Assembly (NCBI GenBank): GCA_900457075.1
Contig: UGYN01000002.1
Location: forward strand, 1,922,001 to 1,986,000
Direction: 5' to 3'
DNA length: 64,000 bases
Origin: Serratia quinivorans
GTDB taxonomy: Bacteria > Pseudomonadota > Gammaproteobacteria > Enterobacterales > Enterobacteriaceae
This document shows, piece by piece, positions 56,608-64,000 of this stretch; position 1 is the first letter of the stretch, and each line of letters starts with the position of its first letter. A program made the translations under genes and the position numbers. The notes below the pieces were generated by a model that worked only from the letters and a program-made list of their open reading frames with translations, did no database searches and was not told the DNA's origin.

Positions 56608-57454
56608 TTACTTCTCGCTATCAACCAGGCCGCGTACAAACCAGCGCTGCATCAGAAGAACCACCGCCAGCGGTGGGATTAAAGTCAGAATCATCGCCGC
56701 CATCACCTGATTCCACTGGGTCGGCGCGCCGGAGGTGGAGATCATGCTTTTGATGCCCGCCACCGCGGTGCCCATTGAGGCATCGCTGGTGATCAGGATC
56801 GGCCACAGGTACTGGTTCCAGCCGTAGATAAAGGTGATGACAAACAGCGCCGCCAGGTTGGTCTTCGACAGCGGCAACACGATGTCCCAGAAGAAGCGCA
56901 TCGGGCCGGCACCATCAATCCGCGCGGCTTCCAGCAGTTCATCCGGCAAGGTCATAAAGAACTGGCGCAACAGGAAGGTAGCGGTTGCCGAGGCCATCAA
57001 CGGCAGCGTCAGACCGGTGTAGCTGTCCAGCAGATTGAGGTTGGAGATCACCTCCACCGTGGGGGAAAATACGCACTTCCACCGGCAACATTAGCGTCAT
57101 GAAAATCAGCCAGAAAAACAGGCTGCGCAGCGGAAAACGAAAATAAACGATGGCATAGGCCGACAACACCGATACCACGATTTTGCCGCAGGTAATGGCC
57201 AGCGCCATGATCACGCTATTGAGCAGCAGCAGCGAGAATGGCACCTTGAGGTTGCCCACACCGCCCTGCCAGATATTGCTGATGTTATCCCACAGGTGGC
57301 CGCCCGGGATCAGGGTCATCGGCACCTGAAACACCTGTTTGTCATCCAGCGTGGCGGCGACAAAGGCCACGTATAGCGGGAACAGCACCACCAGCACGCC
57401 GATAATCAGCATTACGTGGCTGAAGATATCCAGCCCGCGTCGGTTCTCAATCAT
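56608..57454 (-). pseudogene. ugpE: sn-glycerol 3-phosphate ABC permease UgpE, frameshifted as sequenced
   Basis: Second membrane subunit of UgpBAEC. The N-terminal part (from [11 protein letters not shown] at 57454) and the C-terminal part (ending VRGLVDSEK) lie in different frames. They join at a run of five C on the coding strand (57061-57065). With four, it reads [15 protein letters not shown] and gives 281 residues, the E. coli length. The permease EAA loop ([13 protein letters not shown]) is intact. The ATG overlaps the ugpA stop. Most likely a base-calling error, since the surrounding operon is intact. Confidence 0.92.
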
Positions 57455-58338
57455 TGGTAACGCACCTTACGTTCGACAAAACGGAACTGGATCACCGTCA
57501 GGCCAATCACCAGCAGCATCAGGATCACCGACTGCGCCGCAGAGCTGGACAAGTCCAGACCGGCAAAGCCTTCACGGTAGATCTTGTAGATCAGCGTGGT
57601 CGTGGACTGCACCGGCCCGCCGCCGGTCGCGGCATCGATCACCGGGAAAGTGTCGAAGAAGGCGTACACCAAATTCACCACCAGCAGGAAGAAGCTCACC
57701 GGCGTGATCAACGGCAGCACCAGATTGAAGAAACGCCGCACCGGGCCGGCACCGTCGATAGCCGCCGCTTCCACCAGCGATCGGGGAATGGACTGTAATG
57801 CCGCCAGGAAAAACAGGAAGTTGTAGCTGATTTGCTGCCAGACCGAAGCCAGCACCACCAGGAACATCGCTTGCCCACTGTTCTGTGCGTGGTTCCAGTT
57901 GTAGCCCAGTCCGTTAAGGAAATGAGTAATCAGCCCCAGACCGGGGTTGAACAGGAAGATCCACAGTACCGCCGCCACCGCCGGAGCTACCGCATAAGGC
58001 AAGATCATCAGCGTCTGGTAAATCCGGCTGCCGCGCAGCACGTAATCCACCAGTGCAGCGAAGAACAACGACACGACCAGCCCGATACCCGCCACCAGGA
58101 AGCTGAAAATCAGCGTGGTGTAAAACGAATCGAGGTAGTAAGGATCCTGGAACAGCTGGGTAAAGTTATCCAGGCCGACAAACTGGCTGGACAGGCCGAA
58201 GGGATCGAGGCTCTGCACCGAATACCACAGCGCCTCGCCGGCGGGCCACAGGAAAAAGATTGCGGTGATCAACAGTTGCGGCAGCACCAATACATAGGGC
58301 AGCCAGCTACAGCCGAAACCGGGACGGGAAGATGACAT
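57451..58338 (-). CDS. ugpA: sn-glycerol 3-phosphate ABC permease UgpA
   Basis: First membrane subunit of the UgpBAEC importer, 295 residues, as in E. coli. Six transmembrane segments are visible; the EAA loop [14 protein letters not shown] near residue 190 contacts the ATPase. It lies 114 bases after ugpB, with a repeat-type hairpin between them, and its TGA overlaps the ugpE ATG (ATGA). Confidence 0.96.
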   Translation of the reverse strand: MSSSRPGFGCSWLPYVLVLPQLLITAIFFLWPAGEALWYSVQSLDPFGLSSQFVGLDNFTQLFQDPYYLDSFYTTLIFSFLVAGIGLVVSLFFAALVDYVLRGSRIYQTLMILPYAVAPAVAAVLWIFLFNPGLGLITHFLNGLGYNWNHAQNSGQAMFLVVLASVWQQISYNFLFFLAALQSIPRSLVEAAAIDGAGPVRRFFNLVLPLITPVSFFLLVVNLVYAFFDTFPVIDAATGGGPVQSTTTLIYKIYREGFAGLDLSSSAAQSVILMLLVIGLTVIQFRFVERKVRYQ

Positions 58339-58380
58339 AGGGGTTAACCGTTAATGTGGGGAGAGGGCTGACTGAGCCCC

Positions 58381-58414
58381 TCACCCCGGCCCTCTCCCAG
58401 GGGAGAGGGGGTGA
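58381..58414. repeat. REP-like inverted repeat in the ugpB-ugpA gap
   Basis: TCACCCC...CCCTCTCCC (58381-58398) and GGGAGAGGG...GGGGTGA (58401-58414) form an almost perfect palindrome. This GC-rich word (CCCTCTCCCAGGGGAGAGGG) resembles repetitive extragenic elements found many times in enterobacterial and pseudomonad genomes. A half copy (GGGGAGAGGGC) lies at 58357-58367. In the transcript it would form a hairpin after ugpB and may protect the binding-protein message, as REP does in malE-malF. Confidence 0.65.
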
Positions 58415-58452
58415 AATCGGTGTCGTTCGCCGGAACGGAGTCCCGGTTGACG

Positions 58453-59772
58453 CTACTTGGTCTGGGACTCGAAGCGACGCAGCAATACGTCACCGCGCTG
58501 CACGGCGGCATCCAGCGCCTGTTGTGGCGTTTTCTTGCCGGTCCACACGCCTTCCAGCTCTTCATCCACCACGGTACGGATCTGCGGCATGTTGCCCAAA
58601 CGCAGGCCCTTGGTGAACGGTAATGGCGGCTTATTCAGCATCTGACGCGTTGCCACATCAGCACCCGGGTTCTTGTCATAGAAGCCCTGTTGCTTGGTCA
58701 GATCGTAGGCCGCGGTGGTGATCGGCAGATAACCGGTCTTCTGGTGCCATTCGGCGGCAATTTCCGGCTGGGCCAGATACTGCAGGAACTCGGCGACCCC
58801 TTTGTAAGTGGCGGCATCTTTGCCGTTCATCACCCACAGGCTGGCACCGCCAATGATGGCGTTCTGCGGCGCATTTTTGGCATCCGCATCGTACGGCATC
58901 ATGCCCACGCCGTAGTTGAACTTGGCGTAATGCTTGATATCCGCCAGAGAGCCGGATGACGCGGTAGTAATGGCACAGTCGCCGCTGTAGAACTTCTCGG
59001 TGGATTCGTCTTTACGGCCGAAATAGGTGAAATCACCCTTCTTGTTCATCTCTTCCAGCAGTTGGATGTGCTTGACCTGCAGCGGCTTGTTGAATTCCAG
59101 CTTGGCGCTGGCTCCCCCGAAACCGTTGTTCTCCGTGGCGAACGGCACCCCGTGCCAGGCGCTGAAGTTCTCGAGCTGGATCCAGCCCTGCCAGCCGCTG
59201 GCGTAGCCACACTTCATACCGGCTGCACGCAGTTTGGCGGTATCCGCCGCCAGTTCCTGCCAGGTTTTTGGCGGCTGGTCCGGGTTCAGGCCGGCTTTTT
59301 TGAAGGCGTCCTTGTTGTAATACAGCACCGGAGTGGAACTGTTGAACGGCTGAGACAGCAGGTGACCGCTCTTGTTGTCGGTGTAGTAACCGGCCACCGT
59401 TGGCACGAACACCGACTCGTCAAAGTTGATACCGGCGTCTTTAAACACTTCATACACCGGCTTGATCGCCTTGCTGGCCATCATGGTTGCCGTGCCCACC
59501 TCGTACACCTGCAAAATTGCCGGCGCTTTGCCGGAGCGATAGGCCGCGATGCCCGCCGCCAGGCTCTGTTCGTAGTTACCTTTATAAACCGGGACAATTT
59601 TGACGTCGGTGTGCGACTGGTTAAAGCGATCCGCCAGGGAATCCACTTCTTTACCCAATTCACCTTCCATCGAATGCCAGAACGGGATCTCGGTTGCCGC
59701 CAGTGCCTGAGTGCTGACCGCCAGGGTCAACGCGACGCACAGCGTAGTTTTGCGAATAGCGTAGGTGAGCAT
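58453..59772 (-). CDS. ugpB: sn-glycerol 3-phosphate-binding periplasmic protein
   Basis: Periplasmic substrate-binding protein for glycerol 3-phosphate and glycerophosphodiesters. It has 439 residues (438 in E. coli). A signal peptide (about residues 1-25, ending STQALA-AT) is followed by [15 protein letters not shown], typical of UgpB. The start [12 protein letters not shown] at 59772 has AGGAG upstream; the long open frame to 60120 overlaps the neighbouring gene and is not coding. First gene of ugpBAECQ, under Pho boxes. Confidence 0.96.
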   Translation of the reverse strand: MLTYAIRKTTLCVALTLAVSTQALAATEIPFWHSMEGELGKEVDSLADRFNQSHTDVKIVPVYKGNYEQSLAAGIAAYRSGKAPAILQVYEVGTATMMASKAIKPVYEVFKDAGINFDESVFVPTVAGYYTDNKSGHLLSQPFNSSTPVLYYNKDAFKKAGLNPDQPPKTWQELAADTAKLRAAGMKCGYASGWQGWIQLENFSAWHGVPFATENNGFGGASAKLEFNKPLQVKHIQLLEEMNKKGDFTYFGRKDESTEKFYSGDCAITTASSGSLADIKHYAKFNYGVGMMPYDADAKNAPQNAIIGGASLWVMNGKDAATYKGVAEFLQYLAQPEIAAEWHQKTGYLPITTAAYDLTKQQGFYDKNPGADVATRQMLNKPPLPFTKGLRLGNMPQIRTVVDEELEGVWTGKKTPQQALDAAVQRGDVLLRRFESQTK

Positions 59773-59858
59773 GCCTAACTCCTGAAAAAAGCTGGTGTAA
59801 TAAGCGCGTGAGCGAAAAGAATCAGTTTTTTGTTCGGTAGCTAACATGCCATGCTCGG

Positions 59859-59898
59859 ATGACAGAAATATAACTGCCAGATGACAGCCGTGTGACGG
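59859..59898 (-). promoter_or_regulatory. Pho boxes upstream of ugpB
   Basis: On the minus strand four 7-mers with 11-bp periodicity read CCGTCAC, CTGTCAT, CAGTTAT and CTGTCAT (59892-59898, 59881-59887, 59870-59876, 59859-59865), separated by 4-base spacers. This is the tandem PhoB binding pattern, about 87-126 bases upstream of ugpB. It predicts induction under phosphate starvation, as in E. coli. Confidence 0.8.
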
Positions 59899-59963
59899 GA
59901 GAGTGAAGTGCAGATTGCGGTTTGATGTCGGCGGCAGGGAGAACTGCCCCGCCGCCGTGGGTA

Positions 59964-61151
59964 TTACAGTGAACGACGCAGTCGAGCGACCGCTTCCTGC
60001 ATTTGCTGTTCGGTCGCGGTGGCGAACGACAGGCGGAAGGTCGAACGATCCGGGTTGTCTGAGAAGAAGTATTCCCCCGGCACGAATACCACGCCCTGCT
60101 GCAGGGTGGTTTTGAGCCATTCGGTCGCGTTAAACGGCTGACGGAAACGCGCCCACAGGAACATACCGCCCTTCGGCATATCGAAGCTGATATGGTCGCC
60201 CAGCTCTTGCTCCACCAGCCCGGCCAGGATCTCGCCCTTGTGCTTGTAGGCCGCGCGGATCTTTTCGATCTGCGCCGGCAGACGATCCAGCCCCAGATAG
60301 CATTCTACGATGCTCTGCGACAGCGCACTGGCGTGCAGATCCGCCGCCTGCTTGATGATCGCCACTTTATGCAGCAGGAACTCAGGCAAAATTGCCCAGC
60401 CTAGGCGCAGGCCCGGTGCCAGGATCTTGGAGAAGGTCGAGGTGTAGATAATGTTATCGGTGTGACCCAGCACCTGCTGGGAAATCTGGTGCAGCGTAGC
60501 GTTGCGCTCTTCGGTAAAGCGCAGTTCGCCGTACGGATCATCCTCGATGATCAGGAAATTGTGCTCGGCCGCCAGTTTCACCAACAGTTCGCGGCGCGGT
60601 GCGCTCAGGGTGATACCGCTTGGGTTACCGAAGTTCGGCACCACATACACGCCCTTGATGCGCTGGGTTTTCAGCAGTTCAGCCAGCTCTTCGACCACCA
60701 TGCCATCGCTGTCGGACGACACCGACATGATGTTGGCTTCCGCCAGCTCCAGCGTCTGTAACGCCGCCAGATAGGTCGGACGCTCCACCACAAACACATC
60801 GCCCGGGTTGACGATGGCACGCATCACCAGATCCAGCGCCTGCTGGGAACCGGCCGTGACCATCACTTCTTCGGCAGTGGCAGAAACACCACGCTGGGCG
60901 CACAGTTCGCAGATGCGCTCACGCAGCACCGGACTGCCTTCGGTCAAACCATATTGGAAAGCGCTTTTCGGCTGCTCGGTGATCGCCTGATGAGTAGCGA
61001 TGCTCAAGCCTTCGAAATCAAACAGGGCATCAGAGGGGATGCCGCCCGCCAGCGAAATGACGTTTTCCATCTTACTGTGCTTGAGCAATTCACGAATTGC
61101 CGAGCTTTTTACTTTTACGATGCGCTGCGCGAGTAACCCTTCTGTGTTCAT
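59964..61151 (-). CDS. PLP-dependent aminotransferase (class I/II, 2-aminoadipate/aromatic type)
   Basis: Predicted cytoplasmic aminotransferase of 395 residues. The pyridoxal-phosphate lysine lies in [15 protein letters not shown] near residue 240. Other fold-type I motifs are [10 protein letters not shown] near residue 102, [10 protein letters not shown] near 172 and [10 protein letters not shown] near 205. It resembles the LysN/Aro8-like subgroup and the catalytic domain of MocR regulators, but has no HTH. It starts 42 bases after livF and reads in the same direction, so it may belong to the liv operon and act on imported amino acids. Not present between livF and ugpB in E. coli. Confidence 0.85.
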   Translation of the reverse strand: MNTEGLLAQRIVKVKSSAIRELLKHSKMENVISLAGGIPSDALFDFEGLSIATHQAITEQPKSAFQYGLTEGSPVLRERICELCAQRGVSATAEEVMVTAGSQQALDLVMRAIVNPGDVFVVERPTYLAALQTLELAEANIMSVSSDSDGMVVEELAELLKTQRIKGVYVVPNFGNPSGITLSAPRRELLVKLAAEHNFLIIEDDPYGELRFTEERNATLHQISQQVLGHTDNIIYTSTFSKILAPGLRLGWAILPEFLLHKVAIIKQAADLHASALSQSIVECYLGLDRLPAQIEKIRAAYKHKGEILAGLVEQELGDHISFDMPKGGMFLWARFRQPFNATEWLKTTLQQGVVFVPGEYFFSDNPDRSTFRLSFATATEQQMQEAVARLRRSL

Positions 61152-61193
61152 TTCTTCTTCTCATTCCTGATTATTATTAGTTACTGGGACAAA

Positions 61194-61895
<702 letters not shown>

Positions 61896-61898
61896 AAT

Positions 61899-62666
61899 TT
61901 ATTCGCCCAGATAAGCCCGGATCACGTCCGGGTTGTTGCGGATTTCTGCCGGAGTGCCCTGCGCCAGCGGCGTACCCTGGTTCACCACGTAGATGCGGTC
62001 GGAAATGCCCATCACCAGCTTCATGTCGTGTTCGATCAACAGCACCGACACCTTATGCTGATTACGCAGCTCGACAATCAAATGGTCAAGTTCGTCGGTT
62101 TCCTTCGGGTTCAAACCCGCCGCAGGCTCGTCGAGCATCAGCAGCTCCGGCCGGGTAACCATGCAACGCGCAATCTCCAGCCGCCGCTGCTGGCCGTATG
62201 CCAGGTTGCCCGCCGAGCGGTTAGCCATCTCCAGCAGGCCAACCCGCTGCAGCCACACCGCCGCACGTTCCAGCGCGTCGGCTTCGGCACGACGGAAGGC
62301 CGGCGTTTTCAACAGCCCGGCGAAAACGCCGCTTTTCAGATGCTGGTGCTGCGCAACCAGCAGGTTTTCGATCACCGTCATTTCACGGAACAGCCGCACA
62401 TGCTGGAAAGTCCGCACTACGCCCATACGAGCGATGTTTTGGCCGGATAACCCTTCCAGATGACGTTCGCGCAGTTTAATGGTGCCGCCGGTTGGGCGGT
62501 AGAAACCGGTCAGACAGTTAAATACCGTGGTTTTTCCGGCACCGTTTGGGCCGATCAGCGAAACGATTTCGCCTTCATTGAGTTCCAGCGCCACGTTATT
62601 GACCGCCAGCAGGCCGCCGAAACGCATCGATAACCCTTCGACCTTCAGCAAAGGTTGCATACTCAT
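61899..62666 (-). CDS. livG: Branched-chain amino acid ABC transporter ATPase LivG
   Basis: Second ATPase of the LIV-I/LS importer, 255 residues from the ATG at 62666 ([16 protein letters not shown]). Walker A is GPNGAGKTT near residue 38, the signature region is [13 protein letters not shown] and Walker B is [13 protein letters not shown]. The frame stays open to 62753, but the start codon overlapping the livM stop (ATGA) is the natural one. Confidence 0.96.
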   Translation of the reverse strand: MSMQPLLKVEGLSMRFGGLLAVNNVALELNEGEIVSLIGPNGAGKTTVFNCLTGFYRPTGGTIKLRERHLEGLSGQNIARMGVVRTFQHVRLFREMTVIENLLVAQHQHLKSGVFAGLLKTPAFRRAEADALERAAVWLQRVGLLEMANRSAGNLAYGQQRRLEIARCMVTRPELLMLDEPAAGLNPKETDELDHLIVELRNQHKVSVLLIEHDMKLVMGISDRIYVVNQGTPLAQGTPAEIRNNPDVIRAYLGE

Positions 62667-63946
62667 GCCTGTTCCCCCTTGCCCGCGTGGATATCCGCCG
62701 CTTTCAGTTTCAGCTGTGGCCGCTTCATTGGCAGCAACCCTTGTGGCCGCCAAATCATCATCAATACCATCAGGGCACCCAGCAGCAACATGCTGTATTC
62801 GTTCAGATCGCGCATCATTTCACGCGATACCACCAGCAGAATAGCCGCCAGGATCACGGCAAACTGCGACCCCATACCACCCAAAACCACGATCGCCAGC
62901 ACGAAGGCCGACTCGACAAAGGTAAAGGATTCCGGGCTGACAAAGCCCTGACGTGCGGCAAACAGCGTACCGGCAAAACCGGCAAAGGCGGCGCTGATGG
63001 TAAAGGCGGTCAGCTTGATTTTGGTCGGGTTAAGGCCCAGTGAACGGCAGGCGATTTCATCTTCGCGCAGCGCTTCCCAGGCACGGCCCAGCGGCATGCG
63101 CAGCAGGCGGTTGATCACAAACAGCGTCAGTACCACCAGCAGCAGTGCCACCAAATACAAAAACACAATGCGATCGCTCGGATCGTATTTCAGGCCAAAG
63201 AAGTTGTGGAAGGTGTCCCAGCCGCCGTCGCGCACGCTGCGGTTGAACTCCAGCCCAAAGAAGGTCGGTTTCGGGATCTGGCTGATACCGTTCGGCCCGC
63301 CGGTGATCTCGGTATTGTTCAGCAGCAGGATACGCACGATCTCCCCGAAGCCCAGGGTCACAATCGCCAGGTAATCGCCGCGCAGACGCAGCACCGGGAA
63401 ACCGAGCAGGAAACCGAAGATGGCGGTGACGATGCCCGCCAGCGGCAGGCTTTCCCAGAAGCCGAGGCCATAGTAATGGTTCAGCAGCGCATAGGTGTAG
63501 GCGCCGATGGCGTAAAAACCGCCGTAACCCAGCACCAGCAGGCCGGACAAGCCGACCACCACGTTCAGGCCCAGACCCAGCATCACGTAGATCAACGTCA
63601 GGGTGGCGATATCCACCGTGCCGCGCGATACCAGGAACGGCCAGGCGACCGCCGCGACAATGATCGCCGCGGCCAGCAGCTTCTGGCGCGCGGTGGTGCC
63701 ATCAAAGCTCGGTAAGACGAATGACGGGCCGGAGATTTTTTTCAGCCCTTGCTGCATCAACGGACGCAACAATTGGAAGAAAAACACGATGACACAGCCA
63801 ATGCCGATCCACATCCAGCGAACTTCCGCCGCGCCATGAACCACCAGTTTGGTTCCGTCGAGGCTCAGTTGCATCCCCATCAGGAACGAAGCCATCACAA
63901 ACAGCACCAGCGTGGCGATCAACGCATTGAGCAGATTGAGTTTCAT
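62663..63946 (-). CDS. livM: Branched-chain amino acid ABC permease LivM
   Basis: Membrane subunit of the LIV-I/LS importer, 427 residues (425 in E. coli). It has about ten hydrophobic segments, including an N-terminal extension of TM segments typical of enterobacterial LivM. The cytoplasmic loop [18 protein letters not shown] near residue 300 contacts the ATPases. Its start overlaps the livH stop and its stop overlaps the livG start. Confidence 0.95.
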   Translation of the reverse strand: MKLNLLNALIATLVLFVMASFLMGMQLSLDGTKLVVHGAAEVRWMWIGIGCVIVFFFQLLRPLMQQGLKKISGPSFVLPSFDGTTARQKLLAAAIIVAAVAWPFLVSRGTVDIATLTLIYVMLGLGLNVVVGLSGLLVLGYGGFYAIGAYTYALLNHYYGLGFWESLPLAGIVTAIFGFLLGFPVLRLRGDYLAIVTLGFGEIVRILLLNNTEITGGPNGISQIPKPTFFGLEFNRSVRDGGWDTFHNFFGLKYDPSDRIVFLYLVALLLVVLTLFVINRLLRMPLGRAWEALREDEIACRSLGLNPTKIKLTAFTISAAFAGFAGTLFAARQGFVSPESFTFVESAFVLAIVVLGGMGSQFAVILAAILLVVSREMMRDLNEYSMLLLGALMVLMMIWRPQGLLPMKRPQLKLKAADIHAGKGEQA

Positions 63947-64000
63947 ACTTTCTCAACCTCCGGACGCCCAAGGATGCCGGTTGGCATGATCAGCAACACC
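63943..64000 (-). CDS. livH: Branched-chain amino acid ABC permease LivH (3' end only)
   Basis: Only the last 18 codons are inside the window. The minus strand reads [18 protein letters not shown] then TGA, which matches the LivH C-terminus. The TGA overlaps the livM ATG (ATGA). The rest of the gene lies beyond the window edge. Confidence 0.88.
   Translation of the reverse strand, partial: VLLIMPTGILGRPEVEKV

Noticed and set aside
59773..60120. N-terminal extension of ugpB
   Set aside because: It would overlap the aminotransferase 3' end and lose the signal peptide; the ATG at 59772 has a ribosome site and family support.

Overview
This window is core chromosome of an enterobacterium of the Serratia type (Yersiniaceae). 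Most proteins match their Escherichia coli counterparts closely and in length (RpoB 1342 aa, FadB 729, FadA 387, Udp 253, RfaH 162). Gene order and the Pseudomonas-like HemB fit Serratia or Yersinia better than E. coli. No phage, transposon, CRISPR array or defence island is visible.

Layout. 1-979 is the 3' part of thiH. From 1312 to 15604 the minus strand carries the transcription/translation block: thrU-tyrU-glyT-thrT tRNAs, tufB, secE-nusG, rplK-rplA, rplJ-rplL, rpoB-rpoC. coaA (+) faces murB-birA (-). A full rRNA operon (16S, tRNA-Glu, 23S, 5S; minus strand) fills 19448-24980. Beyond it lie pepQ-yigZ-trkH-hemG (-), an MFS exporter (-), fadBA (+), fre and ubiD (-), pepE (-), rfaH (+), and a long minus-strand run ubiE-ubiJ-ubiB-tatA-tatB-tatC-tatD-hemB. 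Then come rmuC, a DedA protein, a tyrosine phosphatase, udp, dlhH (+), metE (-) opposite metR (+), and the transporter yigM. The last 10 kb hold yhhA (+) and two ABC importers, ugpBAECQ (glycerol 3-phosphate) and livHMGF (branched-chain amino acids), with an aminotransferase gene between them.

Regulation that can be read directly includes sigma70 promoters for the rrn operon (P1, P2), rplK, rplJ and the tRNA-tufB unit; a FadR operator before fadB; tandem CRP sites 52 bp apart before udp; Met boxes between metE and metR; Pho boxes before ugpB; and many intrinsic terminators.

Main irregularity: murB, trkH, metE and ugpE each carry one extra base in a homopolymer run (A7, G6, G6, C5), and removing it restores a full-length family protein. 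The shared pattern, and the essential role of MurB, point to sequencing or assembly errors rather than four real mutations. The rRNA operon is also of interest: it joins two neighbourhoods that flank different rRNA operons (rrnA and rrnB) in E. coli. I found no convincing undescribed system. The best unexplained signals are a structured GC-rich element between thiH and rpoC, a strong rpoB-rpoC hairpin, promoters embedded in hairpins, and an AT-rich gap upstream of murB.
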